Shown piece after piece: positions 5,110 through 9,538 of a stretch of DNA of 9,538 bases. The notes beneath the pieces were generated by a model. It had not been told where the DNA came from. It worked only from the letters and a program-made list of their open reading frames with translations, and searched no databases. Numbering within the stretch: position 1 is the stretch's first letter; every line of letters starts with the position of its first letter. The DNA lies in the NCBI GenBank assembly GCA_028290765.1, contig JAQGJF010000565.1, forward strand, positions 1 to 9,538. The letters are read 5' to 3'. Both the position numbers and the translations under genes were made by a program. Origin of the DNA: Tardiphaga sp. GTDB lineage: Bacteria > Pseudomonadota > Alphaproteobacteria > Rhizobiales > Xanthobacteraceae.

Positions 5110-5928
5110 CTATGCCGGATTTGAGTTCCGTTCCGGCTTCATATGCGTCAGGTGCGACGGCGTTCGCGCACTGGCCTGTTGCACCTTGGACACCCGGTCG
5201 CGAAGGTTGCTGAGATGATCCCGCATCGCCTTGGCGGCGGCCTCGCCGTCCCGGTTCCTGATCGCCTTCAGGATGCTGCGATGCTGCTTGTCGGAAGCGC
5301 TGGTATCCAGGGTCTGCCACAAATGCAGGTACCACGACCGCGTGCAGCGCTCGTGTAGCGATTTGGCGAAGTCCCCAAGCACGCGGCTGCGCGAGGTCTC
5401 GCAGATCTTGGCATGAAAGGCATGATCGCATTCGACGAAGGCGTTGATCTCGCCGCCGCCGTTTTGCGCGTCGCCCTTGCGGTCGAGAATGACCTGCAAG
5501 TCGTTGACGTCCTGTGGCGTGGCATGCAGCGCGGCCTGGCGCGCGATTTCGGTTTCGACGGTCAGGCGCGCATCGAGGAATTCGATGATCTGGCTGATCG
5601 AATCCGGCTGGATGATGACGCCCTTGCGCGGCACCACATCGATCAGCCCCTCCTGCTGCAGGCGCTGAAGCGCCTGATGGACCGGCGTCCGTCCCATATC
5701 CAGCAGGTCGCAGATCGCAGCCTCGTTCAGGTACTGGCCCGGCAGGAAGTAAAGCGTAATGACCTTTTCCTTGATCGCCTCATAGGCCCGCTGGGTCAGC
5801 GACGAAGACTTGGCAGACGAAGACTTGGCAGATGAAGACTTGGCAGATGAAGATTTGGCAGGCCGCGTCGACTTCTTGCGCGCAGGCGAAGGGGCTGCCC
5901 GCTTTTTGGTGCGCTGTTCTTTGATCAT
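5110..5928 (-). CDS. GntR-family transcriptional regulator with FCD effector domain
   Basis: A 272-residue FadR-subfamily regulator. The winged helix spans about 44-108, with the typical LTQRAYEAIKEKV, LNEAAICDLLDMGRTPVHQAL and GLIDVVPRKGVII segments. The FCD ligand-binding domain follows at about 110-245 with the expected metal/ligand residues Asp168, His172 (DHAFH), His216 (DKQHRS) and His238 (RDHL). These domains usually sense a carboxylate effector. The N-terminus is unusual: about 43 basic, disordered-looking residues (KKRAAPSPARKK, then four AKSSS units) precede the DNA-binding domain, encoded by 15-bp tandem repeats. The ATG at 5928 is the first possible start because a TGA abuts it in frame; its Shine-Dalgarno is poor. 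It is transcribed in the same direction as the cupin-dehydrogenase-Rid genes, 146 bp upstream, and is most likely their regulator; repression relieved by substrate is the common mode. Confidence 0.93.
   Translation of the reverse strand: MIKEQRTKKRAAPSPARKKSTRPAKSSSAKSSSAKSSSAKSSSLTQRAYEAIKEKVITLYFLPGQYLNEAAICDLLDMGRTPVHQALQRLQQEGLIDVVPRKGVIIQPDSISQIIEFLDARLTVETEIARQAALHATPQDVNDLQVILDRKGDAQNGGGEINAFVECDHAFHAKICETSRSRVLGDFAKSLHERCTRSWYLHLWQTLDTSASDKQHRSILKAIRNRDGEAAAKAMRDHLSNLRDRVSKVQQASARTPSHLTHMKPERNSNPA
5801..5860. repeat. Four 15-bp tandem repeats inside the GntR gene
   Basis: Four contiguous units of the type GACGAAGACTTGGCA lie at 5801-5815, 5816-5830, 5831-5845 and 5846-5860. The first two are identical, the third has one change and the fourth two. 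On the coding strand each unit gives five residues (Ala-Lys-Ser-Ser-Ser), so copy-number change would keep the frame and only lengthen or shorten the basic N-terminal tail. Confidence 0.95.
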
Positions 5929-6007
5929 TCAAGCATCGCTGTTGGAACGCGCCATGGAAAGTCCGGCTGCGGCAGCTATCATAAGGCGTCCCGTCGCGTC
6001 GGGCAAC

Positions 6008-6036
6008 GCGCGGCGGTGATATCCGTTGCGCCGCGC
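6008..6036 (-). terminator. GC-rich stem-loop after the Ada-like unknown gene, weak terminator candidate
   Basis: The arms GCGCGGCG (6008-6015) and CGCCGCGC (6029-6036) are exact complements with a 13-nt loop, just after the stop at 6045 and before the GntR gene. An alternative pairing, GCAACG (6003-6008) with CGTTGC (6024-6029), competes with it. There is no T-run, and chance pairing is plausible at this GC content. Confidence 0.3.
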
Positions 6037-6044
6037 CGGATCGC

Positions 6045-6671
6045 TCAGGCGACATCGACCGTCGCGCTTGGGTGCAATACCGGCCGATACCCCGACAGCA
6101 AGGCGCGAACCGTCGAGGGTGGCGTCAGCAGGGCGGCGTCCCGCCATGAAACCTCATCGGCGCGCCGATATCCGCCCGACCAGCGCCAAGAACGGCCCCG
6201 CAGCATCAGATAGTCGTCATTTCCGGCCCGGACCATCGCACCATCAGGCAGATCCTCGAGCCCTCCGGGAAGCGGATGCAATCGTTTCGACCGCCGGTCC
6301 AACCGCTCGCGATGCAGCACGGCGTCGATCCGCCCTGCCCGCACGTCGGCGACGCGATTGCCCTGCTCCCACGCCGCGACAAAAGCCTCCGCATCGGCGC
6401 GGCGGCACAAGAAGCAGGGACGGTGCCCGGCGGCGAGCGCCGTCGCTTCGTCCAGAAAGAACAGTTCGGTCCAGCTTCGCGTGCCCATCACGTCGCGGCG
6501 GCGTCCCTTGAAGTCGCAGACGCAGATCAGCCAGGCCTTGCTGGCCCAGCGTTTCGCCAGCAAGGTTTTGGATTCCGGATCGTGAATGATGCCGCGATTG
6601 CCGGTGAACAAGCCGCGATGCGGATCGGCGATGATGTCGCCCGATGGCGTGACACGATTTTGCAGCGGCAT
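6045..6671 (-). CDS. Conserved-type protein of unknown function with an Ada-like four-cysteine motif
   Basis: A 208-residue soluble protein without signal peptide or membrane segment; I do not know its function. It has only four cysteines: C50-x-C52 in WLICVCDF and C86-x2-C89 in GHRPCFLC. The stretch LDEATALAAGHRPCFLCRR (73-91) closely resembles the second half of the Ada metal-binding domain (AAGFRPCKRC in E. coli Ada), where four cysteines hold zinc. The N-terminus (MPLQNRVTPSG, then FTGNRGIIHD) and a basic middle region (RERLDRRSKRLHPLPGG at 121-137) complete it, with SWRWSGGYRRADEVSW near the end suggesting a nucleic-acid-friendly surface. The ATG at 6671 is preferred over a GTG at 6764 because residues added by the longer form look non-coding; there is no clear Shine-Dalgarno for either. 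It stands alone between the GntR gene and the tautomerase, on the same strand as both. A zinc-binding role in DNA or RNA handling is inference. Confidence 0.8.
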   Translation of the reverse strand: MPLQNRVTPSGDIIADPHRGLFTGNRGIIHDPESKTLLAKRWASKAWLICVCDFKGRRRDVMGTRSWTELFFLDEATALAAGHRPCFLCRRADAEAFVAAWEQGNRVADVRAGRIDAVLHRERLDRRSKRLHPLPGGLEDLPDGAMVRAGNDDYLMLRGRSWRWSGGYRRADEVSWRDAALLTPPSTVRALLSGYRPVLHPSATVDVA

Positions 6672-6757
6672 CAAAAGCCCGACCGTTGTAGCGCCGGATG
6701 GCGCCGCACAGTTTACCGTCAGGCGCGCATTCGCGCGACCCGATAACCCGTGGCGCT

Positions 6758-6776
6758 CCCCCACGGCTCGCGGGGG
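6758..6776 (-). terminator. Stem-loop abutting the tautomerase stop codon, terminator candidate
   Basis: CCCCC (6758-6762) pairs with GGGGG (6772-6776); after one A/C mismatch, CG pairs with CG around the loop GCT. The stem starts directly after the TGA of the tautomerase gene and precedes the unknown-function gene on the same strand. No T-run follows. Confidence 0.4.
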
Positions 6777-7175
6777 TCAGGCTGCCTCGGTGTCCTTGAC
6801 GTAGGACGCAAGACCATTGCCGAACGACCACTCGTCGCGCTGCGTCGACAGCAGGCTGATGACGATGTCCTCGGGCCGCAGTCCGGGGTTCCTGGAAAGG
6901 CGCTCGGCGATCGCCTTGTAAAGCGCCTTTTTCGTCGCGGTATCGCGCCAATTGCCGGCGGTGATCTGGATGAACACGACATCGTCGGTGCGGTGGATGC
7001 CGAGGTAATCGGCATCATAGAAGAACTCTTCCCGCTCGTGCTGATGGATGACCTGGAAGCGGTCGTCGGCCGGCGCGTTGTAGGCCTCGACCAGCGCCCC
7101 GTGGACGCCATCGGCAATAGCGCGGAGGTATGCCGCCGACTTTCCCTTCAGCAGCGAGATTCGAATGAGAGGCAT
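6777..7175 (-). CDS. Tautomerase superfamily protein (Tautomerase_2-like)
   Basis: A 132-residue member of the tautomerase superfamily, whose members use the amino-terminal proline exposed after Met removal as general base or nucleophile for keto-enol tautomerisation, dehalogenation or decarboxylation. The start MPLIRISLLKGKSAAYLRAI is typical, followed by DDRFQVIHQH at 37-46, DDVVFIQITAGNW at 64-76, a helix with TKKALYKAIAERL at 81-93 and the C-terminal DEWSFGNG at 114-121. The length fits the Tautomerase_2/malonate-semialdehyde-decarboxylase-like group, about twice that of 4-oxalocrotonate tautomerase. AAGGAGA lies 7 nt before the ATG at 7175, which also fixes Pro2; a longer frame to 7487 overlaps the LysR gene and is not credible. 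It is divergent from the LysR gene, with a 193-bp shared control region, so direct LysR regulation is likely. The substrate is unknown. Confidence 0.92.
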   Translation of the reverse strand: MPLIRISLLKGKSAAYLRAIADGVHGALVEAYNAPADDRFQVIHQHEREEFFYDADYLGIHRTDDVVFIQITAGNWRDTATKKALYKAIAERLSRNPGLRPEDIVISLLSTQRDEWSFGNGLASYVKDTEAA

Positions 7176-7277
7176 GGCTCGTCTCCTTGTTTGTGTTTCG
7201 AGGCTCCCGAAAACAACCGGCGAGGTATCGATGGATGACGGCCCCCGCCGGCCCGAGCGCCCGGAACAGGCACGACT

Positions 7278-7294
7278 TGTCAAAACGGCTTGAC
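7278..7294 (-). promoter_or_regulatory. Possible -35 element and short dyad in the divergent tautomerase/LysR control region
   Basis: Reading the minus strand, 7283-7278 gives a perfect TTGACA, which could be the -35 of the tautomerase gene, though no good -10 follows at 17 bp. The same bases are part of a dyad, GTCAA (7279-7283) - 6 nt - TTGAC (7290-7294), and the second arm could act as a -35 towards LysR. A weak -10 would suit an activator-dependent promoter. Confidence 0.3.
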
Positions 7295-7319
7295 GGCAGG
7301 ATCGTAGGCTAGGACAACA

Positions 7320-7345
7320 CTTCTGAAAATTTGAAACTTCGGAAG
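7320..7345. promoter_or_regulatory. 26-bp dyad in the divergent region, probable LysR-protein binding site
   Basis: An imperfect palindrome whose outer arms are CTTCTGAA (7320-7327) and TTCGGAAG (7338-7345), differing from perfect symmetry at one position per arm, around an AT-rich core AATTTGAAAC. It lies 24 bp before the LysR start and 145 bp before the tautomerase start. The same element recurs inverted at 8316-8341 with 22 of 26 identities. LysR regulators usually bind such dyads (T-N11-A type) in their divergent promoter; binding itself is inferred. Confidence 0.65.
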
Positions 7346-7368
7346 ATACACATCGGCGGAATCGAACA

Positions 7369-8274
7369 ATGGCCCATCGCACCAACCTCGACATGGACGT
7401 CCTGCGCACCTTCGTCACCGGTTTCGAACTCGGCAGTTTCGCGCGCGCCGCAGACCGGCTCGGCCGCTCGCAATCGGCGGTCAGCACCCAGCTTCGAAAG
7501 CTCGAGGATCAGGTCGGCCAACCGCTGGTGCAGAAGTCCGGGCGCGGGCTCGCGCTGACGACCGCGGGCGAGAGCCTGCTCAGTTACGCCAAACGAATTC
7601 TCGAGTTGAACGACGACGCCGTGGACATCATCCGCGGTTCGGATGTCGAAGGCTGGGTCCGGCTCGGCCTGCCGCAGGACTTCGCCGAGAGCCGGCTTAC
7701 GGCGATCCTCGGGCGCTTCGCCAACGCGCATCCGAAAGTGCGCGTCGAAGTCCAGGTCGATCGCGGCACGCCGCTGATCGAGAAGACGATCAAGGGCGAA
7801 CTCGACCTGTCGCTCGCATGGGGAGACGGCAGCGAGGGACCTCACGCGCAGCGAATCGCCGACCTTCGGATCGCCTGGATCGGCCGCCCGGAATGGCATG
7901 GCAGCCACAAGCGCGGGACCGAGCCACTGCCGCTGGTCGCGTTCGCGCCGCCTTGCGTGTTTCGCTCGGCCGGCGTTGCCGCGCTCGACGCCGCCGGTAT
8001 CCCATGGCGAATTGTCTTCACCAGCCCCAGCCTCTCCGGCCTGATGGCCGCCACCGAGGCCGGACTCGGCATTACCCTGCGCACCACGATGAGCATTCCA
8101 AAAGCGCTCGCCGCGCTAGACCCCGTGGCCACCGGCCTGCCTCCGCTTCCGACGATACCGCTGTCGCTGCATTTTGCGGACGCAGAGCCGACCACGGCGG
8201 TGGCGCGGCTCGCCGATATTCTGCTGGAAACCATTCGTGACGAGGGGCTGCGGGTATCGAACTTGGCGGCGTGA
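7369..8274 (+). CDS. LysR-family transcriptional regulator
   Basis: A 301-residue LysR-type regulator. The N-terminal winged helix-turn-helix is clear: LDMDVLRTFVTGFELGSFARAADRLGRSQSAVSTQLRKLEDQVG across residues 7-50 (written here only as a landmark by its core AADRLGRSQSAVS at 27-39), then TTAGESLLSYAKRIL at 64-78 leading into the linker helix. The effector domain starts near 96 (VRLGLPQDFAESRL) and includes DLSLAWGD and a late ATEAGLGITLRT segment; GLGI is a usual feature of the family. The ATG at 7369 gives the expected spacing to the helix; the upstream GGCGGA is a modest ribosome binding site. It lies between two tautomerase genes, divergent from one and 135 bp upstream of the other, with matching dyads before both. 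It most likely activates both, with a pathway intermediate as co-inducer, and may regulate itself. Confidence 0.95.
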   Translation: MAHRTNLDMDVLRTFVTGFELGSFARAADRLGRSQSAVSTQLRKLEDQVGQPLVQKSGRGLALTTAGESLLSYAKRILELNDDAVDIIRGSDVEGWVRLGLPQDFAESRLTAILGRFANAHPKVRVEVQVDRGTPLIEKTIKGELDLSLAWGDGSEGPHAQRIADLRIAWIGRPEWHGSHKRGTEPLPLVAFAPPCVFRSAGVAALDAAGIPWRIVFTSPSLSGLMAATEAGLGITLRTTMSIPKALAALDPVATGLPPLPTIPLSLHFADAEPTTAVARLADILLETIRDEGLRVSNLAA

Positions 8275-8293
8275 CGTCGCGCGACAGGACATC

Positions 8294-8310
8294 GTTCGGA
8301 TTTTCCGAAC
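8294..8310. repeat. Perfect 7-bp inverted repeat between LysR and the fused tautomerase
   Basis: GTTCGGA (8294-8300) and TCCGAAC (8304-8310) are exact complements around TTT. It follows the LysR stop by 19 bp and precedes the second 26-bp dyad by 5 bp. It could be a weak terminator hairpin for LysR or a second operator half; its TTCGGA core is shared with one arm of the dyad at 7320-7345. Confidence 0.55.
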
Positions 8311-8315
8311 CAAGC

Positions 8316-8341
8316 CTTCTGAACTTTCAAATTTCAAGAAG
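8316..8341. promoter_or_regulatory. Second copy (inverted) of the 26-bp dyad, probable LysR-protein binding site
   Basis: The outer arms are CTTCTGAA (8316-8323) and TCAAGAAG (8334-8341), with core CTTTCAAATT. Its reverse complement matches 7320-7345 at 22 of 26 positions, with differences at positions 6, 7, 18 and 22. It lies 68 bp before the fused-tautomerase start. The shared sequence points to a common regulator, most likely the LysR protein encoded between the two sites. Confidence 0.65.
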
Positions 8342-8360
8342 CCAGATCCAGGCCTATCTC
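8332..8360 (+). promoter_or_regulatory. Possible promoter of the fused tautomerase gene
   Basis: TTTCAA (8332-8337) and TATCTC (8355-8360) are spaced by 17 bp, a sigma-70-like arrangement with imperfect hexamers. The -35 overlaps the right half of the 26-bp dyad, which is where a LysR protein would contact RNA polymerase or block it. Confidence 0.35.
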
Positions 8361-8409
8361 TCCTCGCAAGGGCGCTTCGATGGGGCGCCCGATGGAACAG
8401 GAGAGTGTT

Positions 8410-8799
8410 ATGCCCTTCATCAACGTCAAGGTGGCAGGCCAGCCACTGGAGGACACCCAGACCGCTGCCATCCAGCACGGGATCACGTCTTTGATGGCCG
8501 AAGTCCTCAACAAAAAGGCGCCCCTCACCGCCATCCTCGTCGAGCAGGTGCCGATTTCGGGATGGACGGTCGGCGGCGCGGGCGTTCCGCGCGCGGCTCA
8601 CGTCGATGCGACGGTCAGCGAAGGCACCAACACATCAGAGCAAAAAGCGCGTTTCATCGCCCAGGCCAACACCCTGTTACGCAAGGTGCTCGGATCGGAT
8701 CTGCCGCTCGTGACCTACGTCGTGATCCATGATGTGCCGCAAGACAGCTGGGGCTATGGCGGACTCACGCAAGCCGATCGGGCCAAGGCGCCGGCCTGA
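8410..8799 (+). CDS. Fused 4-oxalocrotonate-tautomerase-type protein
   Basis: A 129-residue tautomerase superfamily protein that reads as two head-to-tail 4-OT units. The first half starts MPFINVKVAG, giving catalytic Pro2 after Met removal, and ends VPISGWTVGG (47-56); the second half ends VPQDSWGYGG (109-118). The two ends are offset by exactly 62 residues, the length of a classical 4-OT subunit. At the position matching Pro2 the second half has His64 (AAHVDATVSEG), so only the first half can have the usual catalytic proline. The start at 8410 is set by AGGAG 6 nt upstream and by the need for Met-Pro; an in-frame ATG at 8380 would bury the proline. It follows the LysR gene in the same direction and is preceded by the shared dyad. 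Fused 4-OTs act on aromatic-pathway dienols or halogenated acids; which applies here is unknown. Confidence 0.92.
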   Translation: MPFINVKVAGQPLEDTQTAAIQHGITSLMAEVLNKKAPLTAILVEQVPISGWTVGGAGVPRAAHVDATVSEGTNTSEQKARFIAQANTLLRKVLGSDLPLVTYVVIHDVPQDSWGYGGLTQADRAKAPA

Positions 8800-8805
8800 A
8801 CCACG

Positions 8806-8824
8806 CGCGAGGCAACGCCTCGCG
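8806..8824. terminator. Perfect 8-bp stem-loop between convergent genes, probable bidirectional terminator
   Basis: CGCGAGGC (8806-8813) and GCCTCGCG (8817-8824) pair perfectly around AAC, 6 bp after the fused-tautomerase stop and 36 bp after the stop of the convergent aldolase-family gene. Stem and position fit a shared terminator; there is no T-run on either side. Confidence 0.55.
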
Positions 8825-8860
8825 ACGGCTGACGTACCGATGCTGACGTCATTGAATGAA

Positions 8861-9538
8861 CTACTTTGCCGGCGAAGGTGCGACGCGCAGCTTCCACAGA
8901 TTCCAGACCCGGTCGAGAACGACCAGATTGGTCGCATCGGCTTTGGCGCCTTCTGCTGGCGTGAGATAGTTCGGCTCACCGCCCAGCGCCACGGCCTGCG
9001 CCTGCAGCCGGGCGTTGACGTCGGTGTAATAGGCGCGGAACACCGCTACCTTGACGGCAGGGCCGACTGTCACGTCGCCATGGCCGCGCATCAACACGAC
9101 CGGTCTGTCGCCGAGCGTCTGCGCCAGCGTCTTGCCGATCGCGGCGTTGCGGACCAGCATGTCGGTCTCGCCAAAATCCTTGCGGATATCCCACACCGGT
9201 GCGCCGGCGGCGAGGAAGGCCGCGTTGTGATACACCGCCCGCAACGGCATCTGGCTGACGGTGAATGGAACGACGCCCGGTGAATGGGTGTGGACCACCG
9301 CCATGACGTCCGGCCGCGCCTTGTAGATTTCACTGTGGATGAAGCGTTCCAGGAACACGGACCGACCACGCGCGTCAACGGCATTGCCGTCAAGGTCGAA
9401 TTCCATGATGTCGTCCGCCGTCACCAGCGCCGGCGCCAGCGAGCGCGCCATCAGGAAATGATTGGGATTGGTCGGATGACGCGCGCTGACATGGCCGAAG
9501 CCGTCGAGCACACCGAAGTCGGCGAGGATGCGGCTGCC
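8861..9538 (-). CDS. Class II aldolase/adducin-family protein (5' end beyond the window)
   Basis: About 225 C-terminal residues of a zinc-dependent class II aldolase/adducin-fold protein; the frame remains open to the right edge, and coding sequence (ILADFG) precedes the first possible in-window start at 9511, so the N-terminus is missing. Family landmarks: GFGHVSARHP (substrate-phosphate or carboxylate loop), a Glu in IHSEIYKARPDV (codon about 9329-9331), the zinc pair HTH in AVVHTHSPG (His codons near 9290-9292 and 9284-9286), and the third His in LMRGHGDV (near 9080-9082). The metal site therefore looks intact. Members include fuculose-phosphate aldolase, ribulose-phosphate epimerase and several decarboxylases of aromatic or hydroxy acids. 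It is convergent with the fused tautomerase across a stem-loop, so it is not in that transcript, but may serve a related catabolic route. Substrate unassigned. Confidence 0.92.
   Translation of the reverse strand, partial: GSRILADFGVLDGFGHVSARHPTNPNHFLMARSLAPALVTADDIMEFDLDGNAVDARGRSVFLERFIHSEIYKARPDVMAVVHTHSPGVVPFTVSQMPLRAVYHNAAFLAAGAPVWDIRKDFGETDMLVRNAAIGKTLAQTLGDRPVVLMRGHGDVTVGPAVKVAVFRAYYTDVNARLQAQAVALGGEPNYLTPAEGAKADATNLVVLDRVWNLWKLRVAPSPAK

Noticed and set aside
4964..5431. Upstream in-frame extension of the cupin
   Set aside because: It would overlap the GntR gene by more than 300 bp and has no homology-like content; the start at 4963 has a good ribosome binding site.
5801..5860. CRISPR-like array
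   Set aside because: The units are contiguous 15-mers without spacers and keep the GntR reading frame.
7176..7487. Extended start of the tautomerase gene to 7487
   Set aside because: It would overlap the LysR gene and remove the essential N-terminal proline; AAGGAGA supports the start at 7175.

Overview
The window is GC-rich, densely packed chromosomal DNA. Its gene content and protein style (Dpp/Opp transporter, several catabolic oxidoreductase, cupin, Rid and tautomerase genes, each group with its own GntR or LysR regulator) fit an alphaproteobacterium of the Bradyrhizobium/Rhodopseudomonas type. That placement is inferred from protein character, not from a marker gene. I see no rRNA, tRNA, CRISPR array, insertion sequence or phage gene.

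Layout, left to right. (1) 1-1327, plus strand: the end of a DppD/OppD-like ATPase overlapping a complete DppF/OppF-like ATPase by ATGA, the tail of a peptide-type ABC importer operon. (2) 1436-2254, minus: an exported metallo-beta-lactamase-fold hydrolase of the AHL-lactonase type, convergent with the transporter across a perfect 11-bp stem-loop. Its own leader can fold over its ribosome binding site. (3) 2590-2886, minus: a small exported Gly/Tyr-rich protein. (4) 5928 down to 3077, minus: a GntR/FCD regulator, then a tight cupin - Ldh-type dehydrogenase - Rid-family set that looks like a small catabolic operon. (5) 6045-6671, minus: a conserved-looking protein of unknown function with an Ada-like four-cysteine motif. 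(6) 6777-8799: a Tautomerase_2-like gene (minus) divergent from a LysR regulator (plus), followed by a second, fused 4-OT-type tautomerase (plus). (7) 8861 to the window end, minus: a class II aldolase/adducin-family protein that runs off the edge.

The strongest unexplained signal is regulatory. A 26-bp dyad at 7320-7345, in the divergent tautomerase/LysR region, recurs in inverted orientation at 8316-8341 in front of the second tautomerase with 22 of 26 positions identical. This ties both tautomerases and the LysR protein into one probable local regulon. Other points of interest are the Rid protein without the canonical arginine, the 62-residue internal repeat of the fused tautomerase, the Ada-like motif in the unknown protein, the 15-bp tandem repeats in the GntR gene, and the possible Shine-Dalgarno-masking hairpin of the lactonase-like gene. 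The substrates of all the catabolic genes remain unknown from sequence alone.
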